Shown here: piece by piece, positions 1 through 7,653 of the stretch
How the letters are laid out: every line of letters starts with the position of its first letter
Numbering within the stretch: the first letter of the stretch is position 1
Assembly: GCA_050485745.1 (NCBI GenBank)
Contig: JBJHBY010000034.1
Coordinates: 1 to 19,829, forward strand
DNA length: 19,829 nucleotides
Direction: 5' to 3'
Source of the DNA: JBJHBY01 sp050485745
Lineage (GTDB): Bacteria; Pseudomonadota; Gammaproteobacteria; Pseudomonadales; CAMLJR01
Notes under the pieces: model-generated
The model's input: only the letters and a program-made list of their open reading frames with translations
Told to the model about the DNA's origin: nothing
Databases searched by the model: none
Position numbers and translations under genes: made by a program

Positions 1-1077
1 GGCCAGTCCGGGCAAGGTGTCGAACGAAACAAAATAGCCACCCCGCGGCTCGGTCCAGCGGCCGAGGCCTTCCAGTTCGCCGCGCAGCGCCGACAGCACC
101 GCCTCGAAGCGGGGCCTGAGCAGTGCCGCGTGCCGGCGCATCAGTGCCTCGATACCGGCCCGGTCCTTCAGGAAGCGCACGTGGCGCAGCTGGTTGACCT
201 TGTCCGGCCCGATCTGGCTGAAGCCCAGGTGCTTGCGGAACTCCGCCAGGTTGGCCTTGCTTGCGCCGATAAAGGCCACGCCAGCGCCGGCGAAAGTGAT
301 CTTTGAGGTGGAGCCAAAAATGTACACGCTGTCCGCGNNNNNNNNNNCTGCGCGACACAGCTCCATCAGGTTGGCCAGTTGCGGCGCAGCCTCGTCCAGA
401 GCGTGAACCGCATAGGCGTTGTCGAAGAAAATGCGGAAGTGCGGTCCGGCGCGTTTGCCCAGTTGCGCCAGGCGCTCCAGCACCGTGTCGCTGTAGACGA
501 TGCCACTGGGGTTGGAGAAGCGCGGCACGCACCAGATGCCCTTGATCATCGGGTTGGCGGCCACGGCGGCCTCGACGGCGTCCATGTCCGGCCCTTCATC
601 GGTCATGGTCACGGGCTGCAGCTTGATACCGAGGTGCTCGCACACGGCAAAGTGGCGGTCGTATCCGGGAACCGGCGCCAGGAAGATGACTTCACCGCCG
701 GCCTTGCTCCAGGCGCTGTCCGGGCCGGCCACGCCGTTGTGCAGGGCGAACTGCACAGCCTGGTACATCAGCGTCAGGCTGGAATTGCCCGCCACCATGA
801 TTTCGTCCTCGCGCACGCCGATCAGTGGCGCGAACAGGGCGCGGGCCGAGGCGATGCCATCGAGGCCGCCATAGTTGCGCACATCCGTGCCATCGCCGTC
901 GCGGTAATTGCCCTGGAGAATACCGTCGAGAGCGTCCGACAGGGCCAGCTGCTCGGCGCCCGGTTTGCCGCGGGTGAGGTCGAGCTTCAGGCCCAGGGCC
1001 TGAAAGTGCCGGTACTGGTCTTCGAGTTCGGATGCCCATTCCCGCAGCTGCGCGGGGGATGCGTTTTCGAGTTGCAA
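1..1077 (-). CDS. PLP-dependent aspartate aminotransferase, subgroup 1c (partial, 3' end outside window)
   Basis: This is a fold-type I aminotransferase of the AspT-like subgroup 1c (Pfam Asp_aminotransf), expected to interconvert aspartate and oxaloacetate with glutamate/2-oxoglutarate in the cytosol. The N-terminus reads MQLENASPAQLREW. It is followed by the family signatures LDLTRGKP, RNYGG, GNSSLTLM, PGYDRHFA, GIWCVPRFSNPSG and FFDNAYAVH, and by GSTSKITFAGAG, whose lysine is the probable PLP Schiff-base residue. The reading frame stays open to base 1, so the last 50 or so residues are missing. I chose a TTG start at 1077: a GGGAGA ribosome-binding site lies about 8 bases upstream, and homologues start MQL. 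The only upstream in-frame ATG (1134) falls inside the promoter -10 box. A 10-N gap (338-347) interrupts the gene just before the PLP lysine motif but keeps the frame. The family is certain; substrate preference is inferred. Confidence 0.9.
   Translation of the reverse strand, partial: MQLENASPAQLREWASELEDQYRHFQALGLKLDLTRGKPGAEQLALSDALDGILQGNYRDGDGTDVRNYGGLDGIASARALFAPLIGVREDEIMVAGNSSLTLMYQAVQFALHNGVAGPDSAWSKAGGEVIFLAPVPGYDRHFAVCEHLGIKLQPVTMTDEGPDMDAVEAAVAANPMIKGIWCVPRFSNPSGIVYSDTVLERLAQLGKRAGPHFRIFFDNAYAVHALDEAAPQLANLMELCRAXXXXADSVYIFGSTSKITFAGAGVAFIGASKANLAEFRKHLGFSQIGPDKVNQLRHVRFLKDRAGIEALMRRHAALLRPRFEAVLSALRGELEGLGRWTEPRGGYFVSFDTLPGLA
338..347. other. Assembly gap of 10 N within the aminotransferase gene
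   Basis: Ten unknown bases separate the codons for ELCRA and ADSVYIFGSTSK. The frame is the same on both sides, so the gene is probably intact. Relatives, as I recall them, have about three residues here, whereas the gap length implies four, so the true gap may not be ten bases. Confidence 0.95.
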
Positions 1078-1132
1078 AGTGGCGTCTCCCGGGTGATGAA
1101 CGGTGCCTGGCGTAGAGCTCGCCGGGCAGCGC

Positions 1133-1161
1133 ATTATAACCGCAGCCCTGTGCCGGGTCAT
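1133..1161 (-). promoter_or_regulatory. Sigma70-type promoter of the aspartate aminotransferase gene
   Basis: On the minus strand a perfect TATAAT (1138-1133) is preceded, at exactly 17 bases, by ATGACC (1161-1156), four of six matches to TTGACA. Transcription would start near 1125, leaving a leader of roughly 48 bases before the TTG start at 1077. The box sits in the 115-base space between the aminotransferase and the PilZ gene. Confidence 0.6.
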
Positions 1162-1192
1162 GGTGCATTGCCGGGTCAATTCGCGCGAAGGT

Positions 1193-1534
1193 TCAGTCCC
1201 TGGCGAAATGTGCCATCAGCGCCTGCAGCTGCGCCAGGGCCTGGTCCGAGGCATCGATGATCTGGAAGCCCGCCCAGTAGCGACTGTACTGCTCGGCCTG
1301 CCGACACCACAGGCAGTCGACACCGACATCGATGTGGTCATTGCCCAGCAGTGGCTCGGGCAGGCGCAGGGCGAGCTGGAAAATGGACTGGACCGGGACA
1401 CTGCGCCCTGTCATCAGCATCATCCCCTCCAGGGACAGGTTGACCAGTTCCCCGAACTCGCCGCCATTGATGGTATCGACGGCGATGATCGTCTGGTCGA
1501 GGGTTTTGCGGGGCTGTCTGCGCCGTGTCTCCAT
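1193..1534 (-). CDS. PilZ domain protein (probable c-di-GMP effector)
   Basis: A 113-residue protein made of a single PilZ domain, expected to bind cyclic di-GMP in the cytoplasm and pass the signal to a partner. The two ligand motifs are visible: an arginine-rich RxxxR element in the first ten residues (METRRRQPRK) and NLSLEG, an N/DxSxxG motif, near residue 37. The rest fits the PilZ beta-barrel with a long C-terminal helix (DQALAQLQALMAHF). The start has a good AGGAG site just upstream, and the ATG lies only seven bases after the stop of the DUF1631 gene, so the two are co-transcribed. That pairing is common in gammaproteobacteria and suggests a shared function. The downstream target is unknown. 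Confidence 0.85.
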   Translation of the reverse strand: METRRRQPRKTLDQTIIAVDTINGGEFGELVNLSLEGMMLMTGRSVPVQSIFQLALRLPEPLLGNDHIDVGVDCLWCRQAEQYSRYWAGFQIIDASDQALAQLQALMAHFARD

Positions 1535-1541
1535 ACACTCC

Positions 1542-3680
1542 TCAGGTTCCCTGTGCGCGCTGGTTGCGTCCGAGTTGCTCGGCGACGCGTTCCAGGGCGC
1601 GTTCGAAGAAGGGTTTCTGTTCCAGCTGCCCCAGCACACGCGCCTCGCCGTTATTGATGGCCCTTGCCAGGGCGTGAACATCATGCACCGCGGCCTGTTG
1701 GCCCAGGGCGTTGACGAACATGAAATGCCCCGTGCGTGTATTCGACCAGGCCAGCTTGAGACGTTGCTGCTGGCGCCGCGGTCCATGGGCACCGAACAGG
1801 AACCAGGTGCCGAAAGCCAGCGCCAGCAGGGCCTTGTGCTCGGGGTCGCGACCGGGTGGTTTGGCCGCGGCGCGTGATGCGGGTGCGGTGGCGGCCGGCA
1901 CGGGTTGCTCGGGTGAATCGGGTTCAGTGGGCCCGGCCACCGGCTGCGTCAGGCGACAACCGGGCAGGGCGGCGAGCAGGGCTTCGCCGCTGCGTGTGTC
2001 GAAGCCCACCGCCTGCAGGCCGTTGCGCAGTTCGTCGAGCAGGGCCCGGGCGCGAGGGGCCTGATCGGCTGCTGCAGCCGCGGGGCTGGCGTACCAGAGG
2101 ATCTCGTCGACACTGCCTCCGGCCCTGCGCCATTCGTCACTGTCGGTGCCATGGCGCAGGATGACGAAGGTGAGGTAGCTGCTCCAGGGCTCGAACAGCA
2201 AGGTGCGCAGTGGAGGGGGCAGTACCCGGTCGCGGGTGCGGCGGGCGATGAACTGCTCGGCTTGCAAACGGGCATTGCGAAGTCGTTGTTCCCCTTCGGC
2301 AGCTTCCCGCGCGCGTTGCTCTGCCAGTTGCACGCGGTGGCCGTGTTGGTGCAGGAACTGGTTGAAGTCGCTGTCCAGTTCTGCGAACAGGCGGGCGTCC
2401 TCGCTGAACTCGTCGAGCACGCGCTGCACCAGGGACTTCATCTTGCGGAAGACTTCGCTGCGTTGCTTGCCCTCGGGCTCGACCCATTGCTCGCCCGCGG
2501 CGACCATGCTGTTGAACAGATTGCGCGCGGGATGGCCGGGGTTTTCCACCAGGCTCTGGTCGAGCAGCGCAAGTTTGAGAAAGGGCGTGTGCAGATAGGA
2601 CAACAACGCCTTCACTGCGTCCGGGAGCTGCTCGTCGGCGAGCATATAGTCGAACAGAAAGCCCACCAGCTCGATGACCTCGTGGTTGCCCAGTCCCCCT
2701 TGCCCAGCCCCGGATATCGACGTCAGCGTCTGTGCCGCGGAGGGAGCGGTTTCGGGTGTCGGGCTTGCCGCCGCAGGGGTGGCGGCCAGTTGTCCGGCGC
2801 TCTCCCGCTGCAGGCTGGCGAGGATGGGGATCAGGCTGGCCGCCGGTGCCACTGGCGCTCCGGGCAGGTTTCCCCGCAGGTGGCGAATCAGCGCCAGCAA
2901 TTCGCGCTGTCGCGCTGCGCTCCGGGTGTCGCCGTCGCTGTTGCTGCCTGGTGCTCCGGTGTCGGTCTTGTCTACGGCGGCGTCGCCGGATTTGCGCAGG
3001 TCGTGGCGCAGGTTGGGCAGGATACCCGCCTCGCGCAGTTGCTGATTGAGTTGGCGGTAGAGTGAGCCCAGATGGCTCATGTAGGCGCTGTCGCAGAATT
3101 TCAGTGACAGCAAATGGGCGCGGTTGTCTGCCGGAAAACTGCGCAGTGCACGGTCCAGTGCACGGGCGTGGACGGCGGGTGCCAACGGGTTGCCGGACTC
3201 GCTGATCTTGCGCCCACCGGCGAGAATGGCCAGGCGCTGCTGCAGGGCATAGAGAGCCTCCGAGTGGGCGGCGCTGCTGCGACGACTGAGGCTGTCGATG
3301 GCGATGGAGCGCTCCAGGTGGTCTTCCTCTACCAGAGCCAGGGCCTCCGCTTCATCGTCTGGTGCCGGGTCTGCTGCCGGGGCGGCATCGCCCGAGACCG
3401 GCTGGTCCACAAGAAAGGCCTGCCAGGCGCGATCGAGCTCGCTGGCGAAGCCCTGTTCGACGCGATCGCGCTGGCGGATCAGGGCGTTGCGCGCCTGCCA
3501 GTAGCGGCTTTGATTGAGATTGTCGCCGGCGATGTCCGCCAGCCTGAACAACTCCTGCTCCAGGGCGTCCAGGGCGGTGGCAAGGTGTTGCTGGCACCAG
3601 ATCATGGCCTGGTCACGCAGCTGCTGGGTCAGTTGCCCGCGTCGGCTGTTCGCTGCCTGATCCTTGCGCTGGTCGCTCAT
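1542..3680 (-). CDS. DUF1631 family protein
   Basis: A 712-residue cytoplasmic protein of the DUF1631 family, which is often labelled 'thymidine phosphorylase' in databases without support. No catalytic motif is recognisable. The N-terminal third is helical and charged (DALEQELFRLADIAGDNLNQSRYWQARN). A low-complexity acidic/alanine stretch covers about residues 99-115, and a Pro/Ala-rich linker lies around residues 305-340. A conserved helical core (VIELVGFLFDYMLADEQLPDAVKALLSYLHTP) follows, then a coiled-coil-like Glu/Arg-rich segment. The C-terminus (FGTWFLF to the end) looks PilZ-like. The start is the first ATG after the divergent intergenic region; a TATACT (3721-3716) could be its -10, but I see no convincing -35. 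The PilZ gene follows in the same operon, so a cyclic-di-GMP-linked role is the best inference. Confidence 0.8.
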   Translation of the reverse strand: MSDQRKDQAANSRRGQLTQQLRDQAMIWCQQHLATALDALEQELFRLADIAGDNLNQSRYWQARNALIRQRDRVEQGFASELDRAWQAFLVDQPVSGDAAPAADPAPDDEAEALALVEEDHLERSIAIDSLSRRSSAAHSEALYALQQRLAILAGGRKISESGNPLAPAVHARALDRALRSFPADNRAHLLSLKFCDSAYMSHLGSLYRQLNQQLREAGILPNLRHDLRKSGDAAVDKTDTGAPGSNSDGDTRSAARQRELLALIRHLRGNLPGAPVAPAASLIPILASLQRESAGQLAATPAAASPTPETAPSAAQTLTSISGAGQGGLGNHEVIELVGFLFDYMLADEQLPDAVKALLSYLHTPFLKLALLDQSLVENPGHPARNLFNSMVAAGEQWVEPEGKQRSEVFRKMKSLVQRVLDEFSEDARLFAELDSDFNQFLHQHGHRVQLAEQRAREAAEGEQRLRNARLQAEQFIARRTRDRVLPPPLRTLLFEPWSSYLTFVILRHGTDSDEWRRAGGSVDEILWYASPAAAAADQAPRARALLDELRNGLQAVGFDTRSGEALLAALPGCRLTQPVAGPTEPDSPEQPVPAATAPASRAAAKPPGRDPEHKALLALAFGTWFLFGAHGPRRQQQRLKLAWSNTRTGHFMFVNALGQQAAVHDVHALARAINNGEARVLGQLEQKPFFERALERVAEQLGRNQRAQGT

Positions 3681-3746
3681 TGGGCAGTCCGGAGAATGTG
3701 ATGGTGCCGTCTCGCAGTATAGATCAAATCGGATGGGGCCCCGGGT

Positions 3747-3777
3747 TGATCCGCCGGCAGCAGCAAGCGCGTAGACC
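3747..3777 (+). promoter_or_regulatory. Candidate ECF11 (RpoE/ChrR)-type promoter of the renalase-like gene
   Basis: TGATCC (3747-3752) is followed after 17 bases by CGTA (3770-3773), giving TAGACC as the -10 hexamer after 19 bases. The arrangement resembles the TGATCC/TA-rich promoters known for singlet-oxygen sigma factors of the RpoE-ChrR type. Transcription would begin near 3781, about 22 bases before the ATG at 3803. It is weaker than the copy at 4757 because the spacing and the -10 differ. Confidence 0.45.
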
Positions 3778-3802
3778 GGGGTCGGCAGGCGGGGGGAAAT
3801 GC

Positions 3803-4738
3803 ATGGCCATTGCAGTCGTGGGAGCAGGAATGTCGGGCAGTGCCTGTGCCCGGGCACTGGCCGCCGGGGGGCGGGAGGTCACGGTATTCGACAAGGCCCG
3901 CGGCAGCGGTGGGCGGTTGGCCAGTCGCCGCATCGGTGAAGTCAGCGTCAATATCGGAGCTCAGGTGATACCGCAGAACGCGTCCGCGGACTTCCGCGCG
4001 GCCTGCGGCGATTGGCTGCAGGCCGGTCTGCTGCGCCATGGCATGGATGGCGATACGCAGTCCCCAGTGCTGCTGCCCAATGGACGGCTTTCGGCGCTGA
4101 CGCGAGCATGCCTGCAGGGGTCGCGGCTGGTGACCTCGGCGCGGGTTGCGCGCATGACCCCCGCGGCCGCCGGTGTGAATCTGTTCGACGATCAGGAGCG
4201 GTTCCTCGGGGGGTTTGAACAGGTCGTGTTGACCGCCCCTGCGCCCCAGGCGCTGATACTGTCGAGGCAGCACTGGCCACAACTGGCTGATCTTGCGGAG
4301 CAGGCGCGGTTTTCACCCGCCTGGGTGGCTGTGGTGTCGTTGCCGCGCACCGTGGCGCCGGGCAAAGCCGCGCTGGCGCTCCAGGGCCTCGAAGGCCTGT
4401 ATGCCCAGGGGCCGGATCCCTTGCACCAGGGGCGTGAGCTGTTCCTGGTCGAGGCCGACGCGGCCCTCAGCGCCGACTGGCTTGAGCGTGAGCCTGAGCA
4501 GGTCGGGGAGTGTCTGGCCTTGCGGGCGGAGGAGGCCTGTGTCCTGGCGATGGGTGATGCACAGGTACTGGCGGTCCATCGCTGGCGCTATGCCCGGGTG
4601 GTGCGCGGCTGCGGGCGGCTGTATGCGGCTTCGGAGCGCCTCTGGCTGGCCGGCGACTGGTTGCCGGGAGGAGGTATCGAGGCGGCGTGGTCCAGTGGCG
4701 ATGCCGTTGCCGGGGCACTGCTCGCCGCAGATCGGTGA
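3803..4738 (+). CDS. Renalase-like NAD(P)/FAD-dependent oxidoreductase
   Basis: A 311-residue flavoprotein of the renalase-like amine-oxidase group. The N-terminus carries the Rossmann dinucleotide motif (AVVGAGMSG, residues 4-12) and an acidic strand end (VTVFDKARGSGGRLASRR) that is characteristic of this group. A second FAD-contacting motif is at the C-terminus (RLWLAGDWLPGGGIEAAWSSGDAVAG). The protein is cytosolic and has no signal peptide. Bacterial relatives oxidise aberrant dihydronicotinamide isomers or have unknown substrates; I cannot assign one. The ATG at 3803 is preceded by a G-rich GGGGGGAAA site. The gene diverges from the DUF1631 operon and ends 80 bases before the RudS-photolyase operon. 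A promoter-like TGATCC element lies upstream, suggesting the same regulator as that operon. Confidence 0.8.
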   Translation: MAIAVVGAGMSGSACARALAAGGREVTVFDKARGSGGRLASRRIGEVSVNIGAQVIPQNASADFRAACGDWLQAGLLRHGMDGDTQSPVLLPNGRLSALTRACLQGSRLVTSARVARMTPAAAGVNLFDDQERFLGGFEQVVLTAPAPQALILSRQHWPQLADLAEQARFSPAWVAVVSLPRTVAPGKAALALQGLEGLYAQGPDPLHQGRELFLVEADAALSADWLEREPEQVGECLALRAEEACVLAMGDAQVLAVHRWRYARVVRGCGRLYAASERLWLAGDWLPGGGIEAAWSSGDAVAGALLAADR

Positions 4739-4756
4739 ATCCTGCCTCGACTGACG

Positions 4757-4786
4757 TGATCCGGTGCACGACCAGTGGCGTATGCT
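4757..4786 (+). promoter_or_regulatory. Candidate ECF11 (RpoE/ChrR)-type promoter of the photolyase/lipid operon
   Basis: TGATCC (4757-4762), an 18-base spacer ending in CG, and TATGCT (4781-4786). The layout matches the TGATCC with TAnGN promoter pattern described for the singlet-oxygen sigma factor RpoE of Rhodobacter sphaeroides. The predicted start near 4793 leaves about 26 bases to the GTG start at 4819. An identical pair of hexamers with the same spacing recurs at 9919-9948. Confidence 0.6.
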
Positions 4787-4818
4787 TGTCAAGGTTTTGT
4801 CTCCGGGGTGTACAGGTC

Positions 4819-5775
4819 GTGACGCAGGATTTGCAGCAGCGTATCGCGGTGGGAATGGGTGCCTGTCTTGCGGGGCAGGCGGTGCGCTTCAACGGGTCGA
4901 GCAAGCGTGCCCCGGGGCCATTGCGCCAGCTCTCCGATTATTTCGAATTCAGGCCGTTCTGCCCCGAGGTTGGCATTGGTCTGGGCGTGCCGAGGGAGCC
5001 GATCCGCCTGGTGGGTGGGCCAGAGGCACCGCGGGCCGTCGATAGCGCGACCGGCAAGCGGGACGTTACCGATGAACTCTCCGCCTGGGCGCGGGGTATC
5101 GATCTGGATGCCCTGTGTGGCTATGTGCTGGTCAAGGGCTCTCCCAGCTGTGGTATGGAACGGGTCAAGCGCTACAGTGAGTCCGGCGCGGTCCTGGGTG
5201 TCGATGCTACCGGCGTGTTTGCGCGTGCCATCATGGAGGCCAGCCCTCTGCTGCCCGTCGAGGAAGATGGTCGCCTCAACGATGAAGCCTTGCGGGAGAG
5301 CTTCGTCGTGCGGGTCTTTACCTTGCACGCCTGGAAGCGGCTCCAGGCCGAGGGGCTGACACGCAAGGGCTTGATCGATTTCTATTCCCGCCACAAGTAT
5401 CTGGTCATGAGCCATGATGTGGAAAGCTATCGTCAGCTGGGGCGCCTGCTGGCGCAGGCCGGCAAGACATCGCTGGAGGCACTGGCCGCGGACACCATTC
5501 GCCTGATCATGCAGGCCCTGGTCCGGCCCGCAAGCCGTGGCCGTCACGCCAATGCGCTGATGCACGTGCAGGGCTACCTCAAGCGCCATCTCGGCAGCGC
5601 CGACAAGGCTGAGCTGGTGGCACTGATCGAGCAGTATCGCAAGGGCATCATCCCGCTGGTGGTGCCGCTGACTCTGCTGCAGCATCATTTCCGTCGGCAC
5701 CCCGACCCCTACATTGCCCGCCAGGTGTTCATGCAACCGTATCCTGCCGCGCTGGGCCTGAGGAGTCGTCTCTGA
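4819..5775 (+). CDS. rudS: RudS-like tRNA 4-thiouridine desulfidase (TudS/DUF523 + DUF1722)
   Basis: A 318-residue two-domain protein. The N-terminal DUF523 (TudS, thiouracil desulfidase) domain, about residues 8-160, has three conserved cysteines expected to hold a [4Fe-4S] cluster: C16 (GACLAG), C48 (FCPEVGIGLGVPREPIRLV) and C111 (GSPSCGMERVK). The C-terminal DUF1722 (YbgA-like) domain, about residues 195-305, contains YSRHKYLVMSHDVESYRQLG. Proteins with this architecture have been reported as RudS, which convert 4-thiouridine in tRNA back to uridine. The GTG start is preferred because it yields the family N-terminus (RIAVGMGACLAG); in-frame starts further upstream lie over the promoter. 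The gene leads the operon and overlaps the photolyase start by one base. E. coli likewise has ybgA before phrB. Because 4-thiouridine is a near-UV chromophore, a light-related role is plausible. Confidence 0.85.
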   Translation: MTQDLQQRIAVGMGACLAGQAVRFNGSSKRAPGPLRQLSDYFEFRPFCPEVGIGLGVPREPIRLVGGPEAPRAVDSATGKRDVTDELSAWARGIDLDALCGYVLVKGSPSCGMERVKRYSESGAVLGVDATGVFARAIMEASPLLPVEEDGRLNDEALRESFVVRVFTLHAWKRLQAEGLTRKGLIDFYSRHKYLVMSHDVESYRQLGRLLAQAGKTSLEALAADTIRLIMQALVRPASRGRHANALMHVQGYLKRHLGSADKAELVALIEQYRKGIIPLVVPLTLLQHHFRRHPDPYIARQVFMQPYPAALGLRSRL

Positions 5776-7187
5776 TGAGCTCGCTGGTCTGGTTCCGCAG
5801 CGATCTGCGGGTGGATGATCACACTGCACTGGCGCATGCGGTATCGTCGAGTGCCCCGGTGCACGCCCTGTTTCTGGCCCTGCCCGGGCAGTGGCAGGGG
5901 CACGACTGGGCGCCGGTGAAGGTCGATTTCCTGTGGCGGAACCTGGCGGCGCTGTCCGCAGAGCTGGCGGCGCGCGGTATCGCCCTGCAGGTAGAGATTT
6001 TGCCGGATGGCGCAGATGTTCCCGCCGCCGTGGTGGCGGCCGCGCGGGCCTGTGGCGCGGGCTCGGTGCTGGCACATCGCGAGTACGGGGTGGACGAACT
6101 GGCCCGTGACGACGCCGTCGCCCGCGAACTGTCCGCCGCGGGCATCAGCTGGCGCTGTTTTGATGACGCCACCCTGCTGCCCCCGGGGAGTGTGCTCACG
6201 GCGCAGGGGGATTCTTTTCGGGTTTACTCGCCATTCCGGCGCCGCTGGCTGAGCCTGGTTGCGGGTGAGCCCCTGTCGTGCCTGCCCGCACCGCCCCGCA
6301 ACGACGCGCCCCTGGCGGTGACGGCGCTGCCGGCCTGCCCCTATCCGGCTTCAGTGGTGGACCCCGCGCTCTGGCCCGCCGGTGAGGATGCTGCGCAGGC
6401 ACGCTTGCAGGCATTCATCAGCGATGGACTGGCTGGTTATCACGAGCACAGGGATATTCCCGCGGAGCCCGGCACCAGTCGCCTGTCACCCTACCTGGCG
6501 TTGGGTGTGATCTCGGTGCGGCGTTGCCTGGAGGCGGCATTGGCCGCCAATGGTGGAGAGTGGAGTGGTGGCAGCCGCGGCGCGGAGACGTGGATCAACG
6601 AACTGATCTGGCGCGAGTTTTATCTGCACGTGCTGGCGGCATTCCCGCGGGTCAGCATGAACCTGCCGTTTCGGCCCCAGGCTGCGAAGCTGCGCTGGCG
6701 CAAGGACCCGGAAGCATTGCGGCGCTGGTGCGTCGGGGAGACGGGCTTTCCGCTGGTGGATGCCGCCATGCGCCAACTCCTGCAGACCGGCTGGATGCAC
6801 AACCGGCTGCGCATGGTCACGGCCATGTTTCTTTGCAAATATCTGCTGCTGGACTGGCGCCTGGGAGAAAAGTACTTCATGCAGCATCTGATTGATGGCG
6901 ATCTCGCCGCGAACAATGGCGGCTGGCAGTGGAGCGCTTCCACGGGAACCGATGCCGCGCCTTACTTCCGCCTGCTCAGCCCGGTGCGGCAGGCGCAGCG
7001 CTTTGATCCGGACGGCGCGTTCGTGACACGTTTTTTGCCCGAGCTGCAAGGCCTTCCTCCCAAAGTGTTGTTGCAACCCGGTGCTCCCGAGCTCCTGCAG
7101 CGTGGTTATCCGCCGCCGATGCTGGATCTGGCGGTGGCGCGGCAGCGTGCCCTGGATGCATTTCGCGAAGCGGGAGCCGCGGCATGA
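5775..7187 (+). CDS. phrB: Deoxyribodipyrimidine photolyase, class I CPD type
   Basis: A 470-residue flavoprotein, the usual length for class I photolyases, that uses blue light to split cyclobutane pyrimidine dimers in DNA. The antenna-binding alpha/beta domain is at residues 1-130 (LVWFRSDLRVDDHTAL). The FAD-binding helical domain follows. Residues equivalent to those of E. coli PhrB are present: E276 and W279 in NELIWREF at the lesion pocket, the electron-transfer tryptophans W308, W361 and W384, and N380 (AANNGGWQW) next to the flavin N5. All catalytic features are intact, so a CPD photolyase rather than a signalling cryptochrome is expected. The ATG overlaps the preceding stop (TGATG), and AGGAG lies nine bases upstream. 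The stop overlaps the next start by four bases, indicating translational coupling. Confidence 0.95.
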   Translation: MSSLVWFRSDLRVDDHTALAHAVSSSAPVHALFLALPGQWQGHDWAPVKVDFLWRNLAALSAELAARGIALQVEILPDGADVPAAVVAAARACGAGSVLAHREYGVDELARDDAVARELSAAGISWRCFDDATLLPPGSVLTAQGDSFRVYSPFRRRWLSLVAGEPLSCLPAPPRNDAPLAVTALPACPYPASVVDPALWPAGEDAAQARLQAFISDGLAGYHEHRDIPAEPGTSRLSPYLALGVISVRRCLEAALAANGGEWSGGSRGAETWINELIWREFYLHVLAAFPRVSMNLPFRPQAAKLRWRKDPEALRRWCVGETGFPLVDAAMRQLLQTGWMHNRLRMVTAMFLCKYLLLDWRLGEKYFMQHLIDGDLAANNGGWQWSASTGTDAAPYFRLLSPVRQAQRFDPDGAFVTRFLPELQGLPPKVLLQPGAPELLQRGYPPPMLDLAVARQRALDAFREAGAAA

Positions 7188-7627
7188 CGGATCGCCTGCA
7201 GCGCTTTCTGGATGCCTACCAGAACCTCCCTGAAACCGGGCTCGATGTGCTCGACACGGTGTATGACCCGGCCGTGGTATTCATCGACCCCTTTCATCAG
7301 GTGACCGGGCTGCCTGCGCTGAAGCGCTACCTGGCCGCGACCTACAGCAATGCCCGCGAAGTGCGCTTTGTCTTCGATACTCCCCTGGTGGAGGAGGACG
7401 CTGCCTGCGTGCCCTGGATACTGCATTTTCGTCATCCGCGCCTGCGCGCCGGGGCGGGCATCGAGGTGCCCGGTATCAGCCACCTGCGCTGGCGCGAGAG
7501 CAGTGCAGCCGCTGTGCGCATCTGCTGGCATCGGGACTATTACGACGCGGGTGCGCTGCTGTACGAGCACGTTCCGGTGCTCGGTACCGCGGTGCGCTGG
7601 TTCAAGCGCCGCTTGCAGTCCGGGTGA
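7184..7627 (+). CDS. SnoaL-like / NTF2-fold protein (first of two)
   Basis: A 147-residue protein of the nuclear transport factor 2 / SnoaL-like superfamily, a cone-shaped fold used by small isomerases, hydratases and binding proteins. Typical features are the N-terminal helix (LQRFLDAYQNL), the strand YDPAVVFIDPFHQVTGLPALKRYL and the terminal beta strands (GISHLRWRE, VRICWHRDYYDAGALLYEHVPVLG). A relative usually sits in this position in photolyase/CFA-type operons of gammaproteobacteria. Its ATG overlaps the photolyase stop (ATGA). No catalytic residue can be assigned. A role in handling an intermediate of the lipid pathway is only an inference. Confidence 0.8.
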   Translation: MTDRLQRFLDAYQNLPETGLDVLDTVYDPAVVFIDPFHQVTGLPALKRYLAATYSNAREVRFVFDTPLVEEDAACVPWILHFRHPRLRAGAGIEVPGISHLRWRESSAAAVRICWHRDYYDAGALLYEHVPVLGTAVRWFKRRLQSG

Positions 7628-7653
7628 AGAGTGGCGATGGTCTGGAGCATCCC

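Noticed and set aside
379..1260. Long plus-strand open frame (293 codons) opposite the aminotransferase
   Set aside because: High GC leaves antisense frames open; the minus strand encodes a clear aminotransferase and this translation has no family features.
3716..3721. Minus-strand TATACT before the DUF1631 gene
   Set aside because: A possible -10, but no -35 at suitable spacing; too weak to list as a promoter.
4687..4818. Upstream in-frame extension of the RudS-like gene from ATG 4687
   Set aside because: It would overlap the previous gene and cover the promoter boxes, and adds 44 residues absent from the family.
4789..6075. 428-codon minus-strand open frame across RudS and the photolyase start
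   Set aside because: It is antisense to two conserved, overlapping genes and its translation is low-complexity Pro/Arg/Ala-rich.
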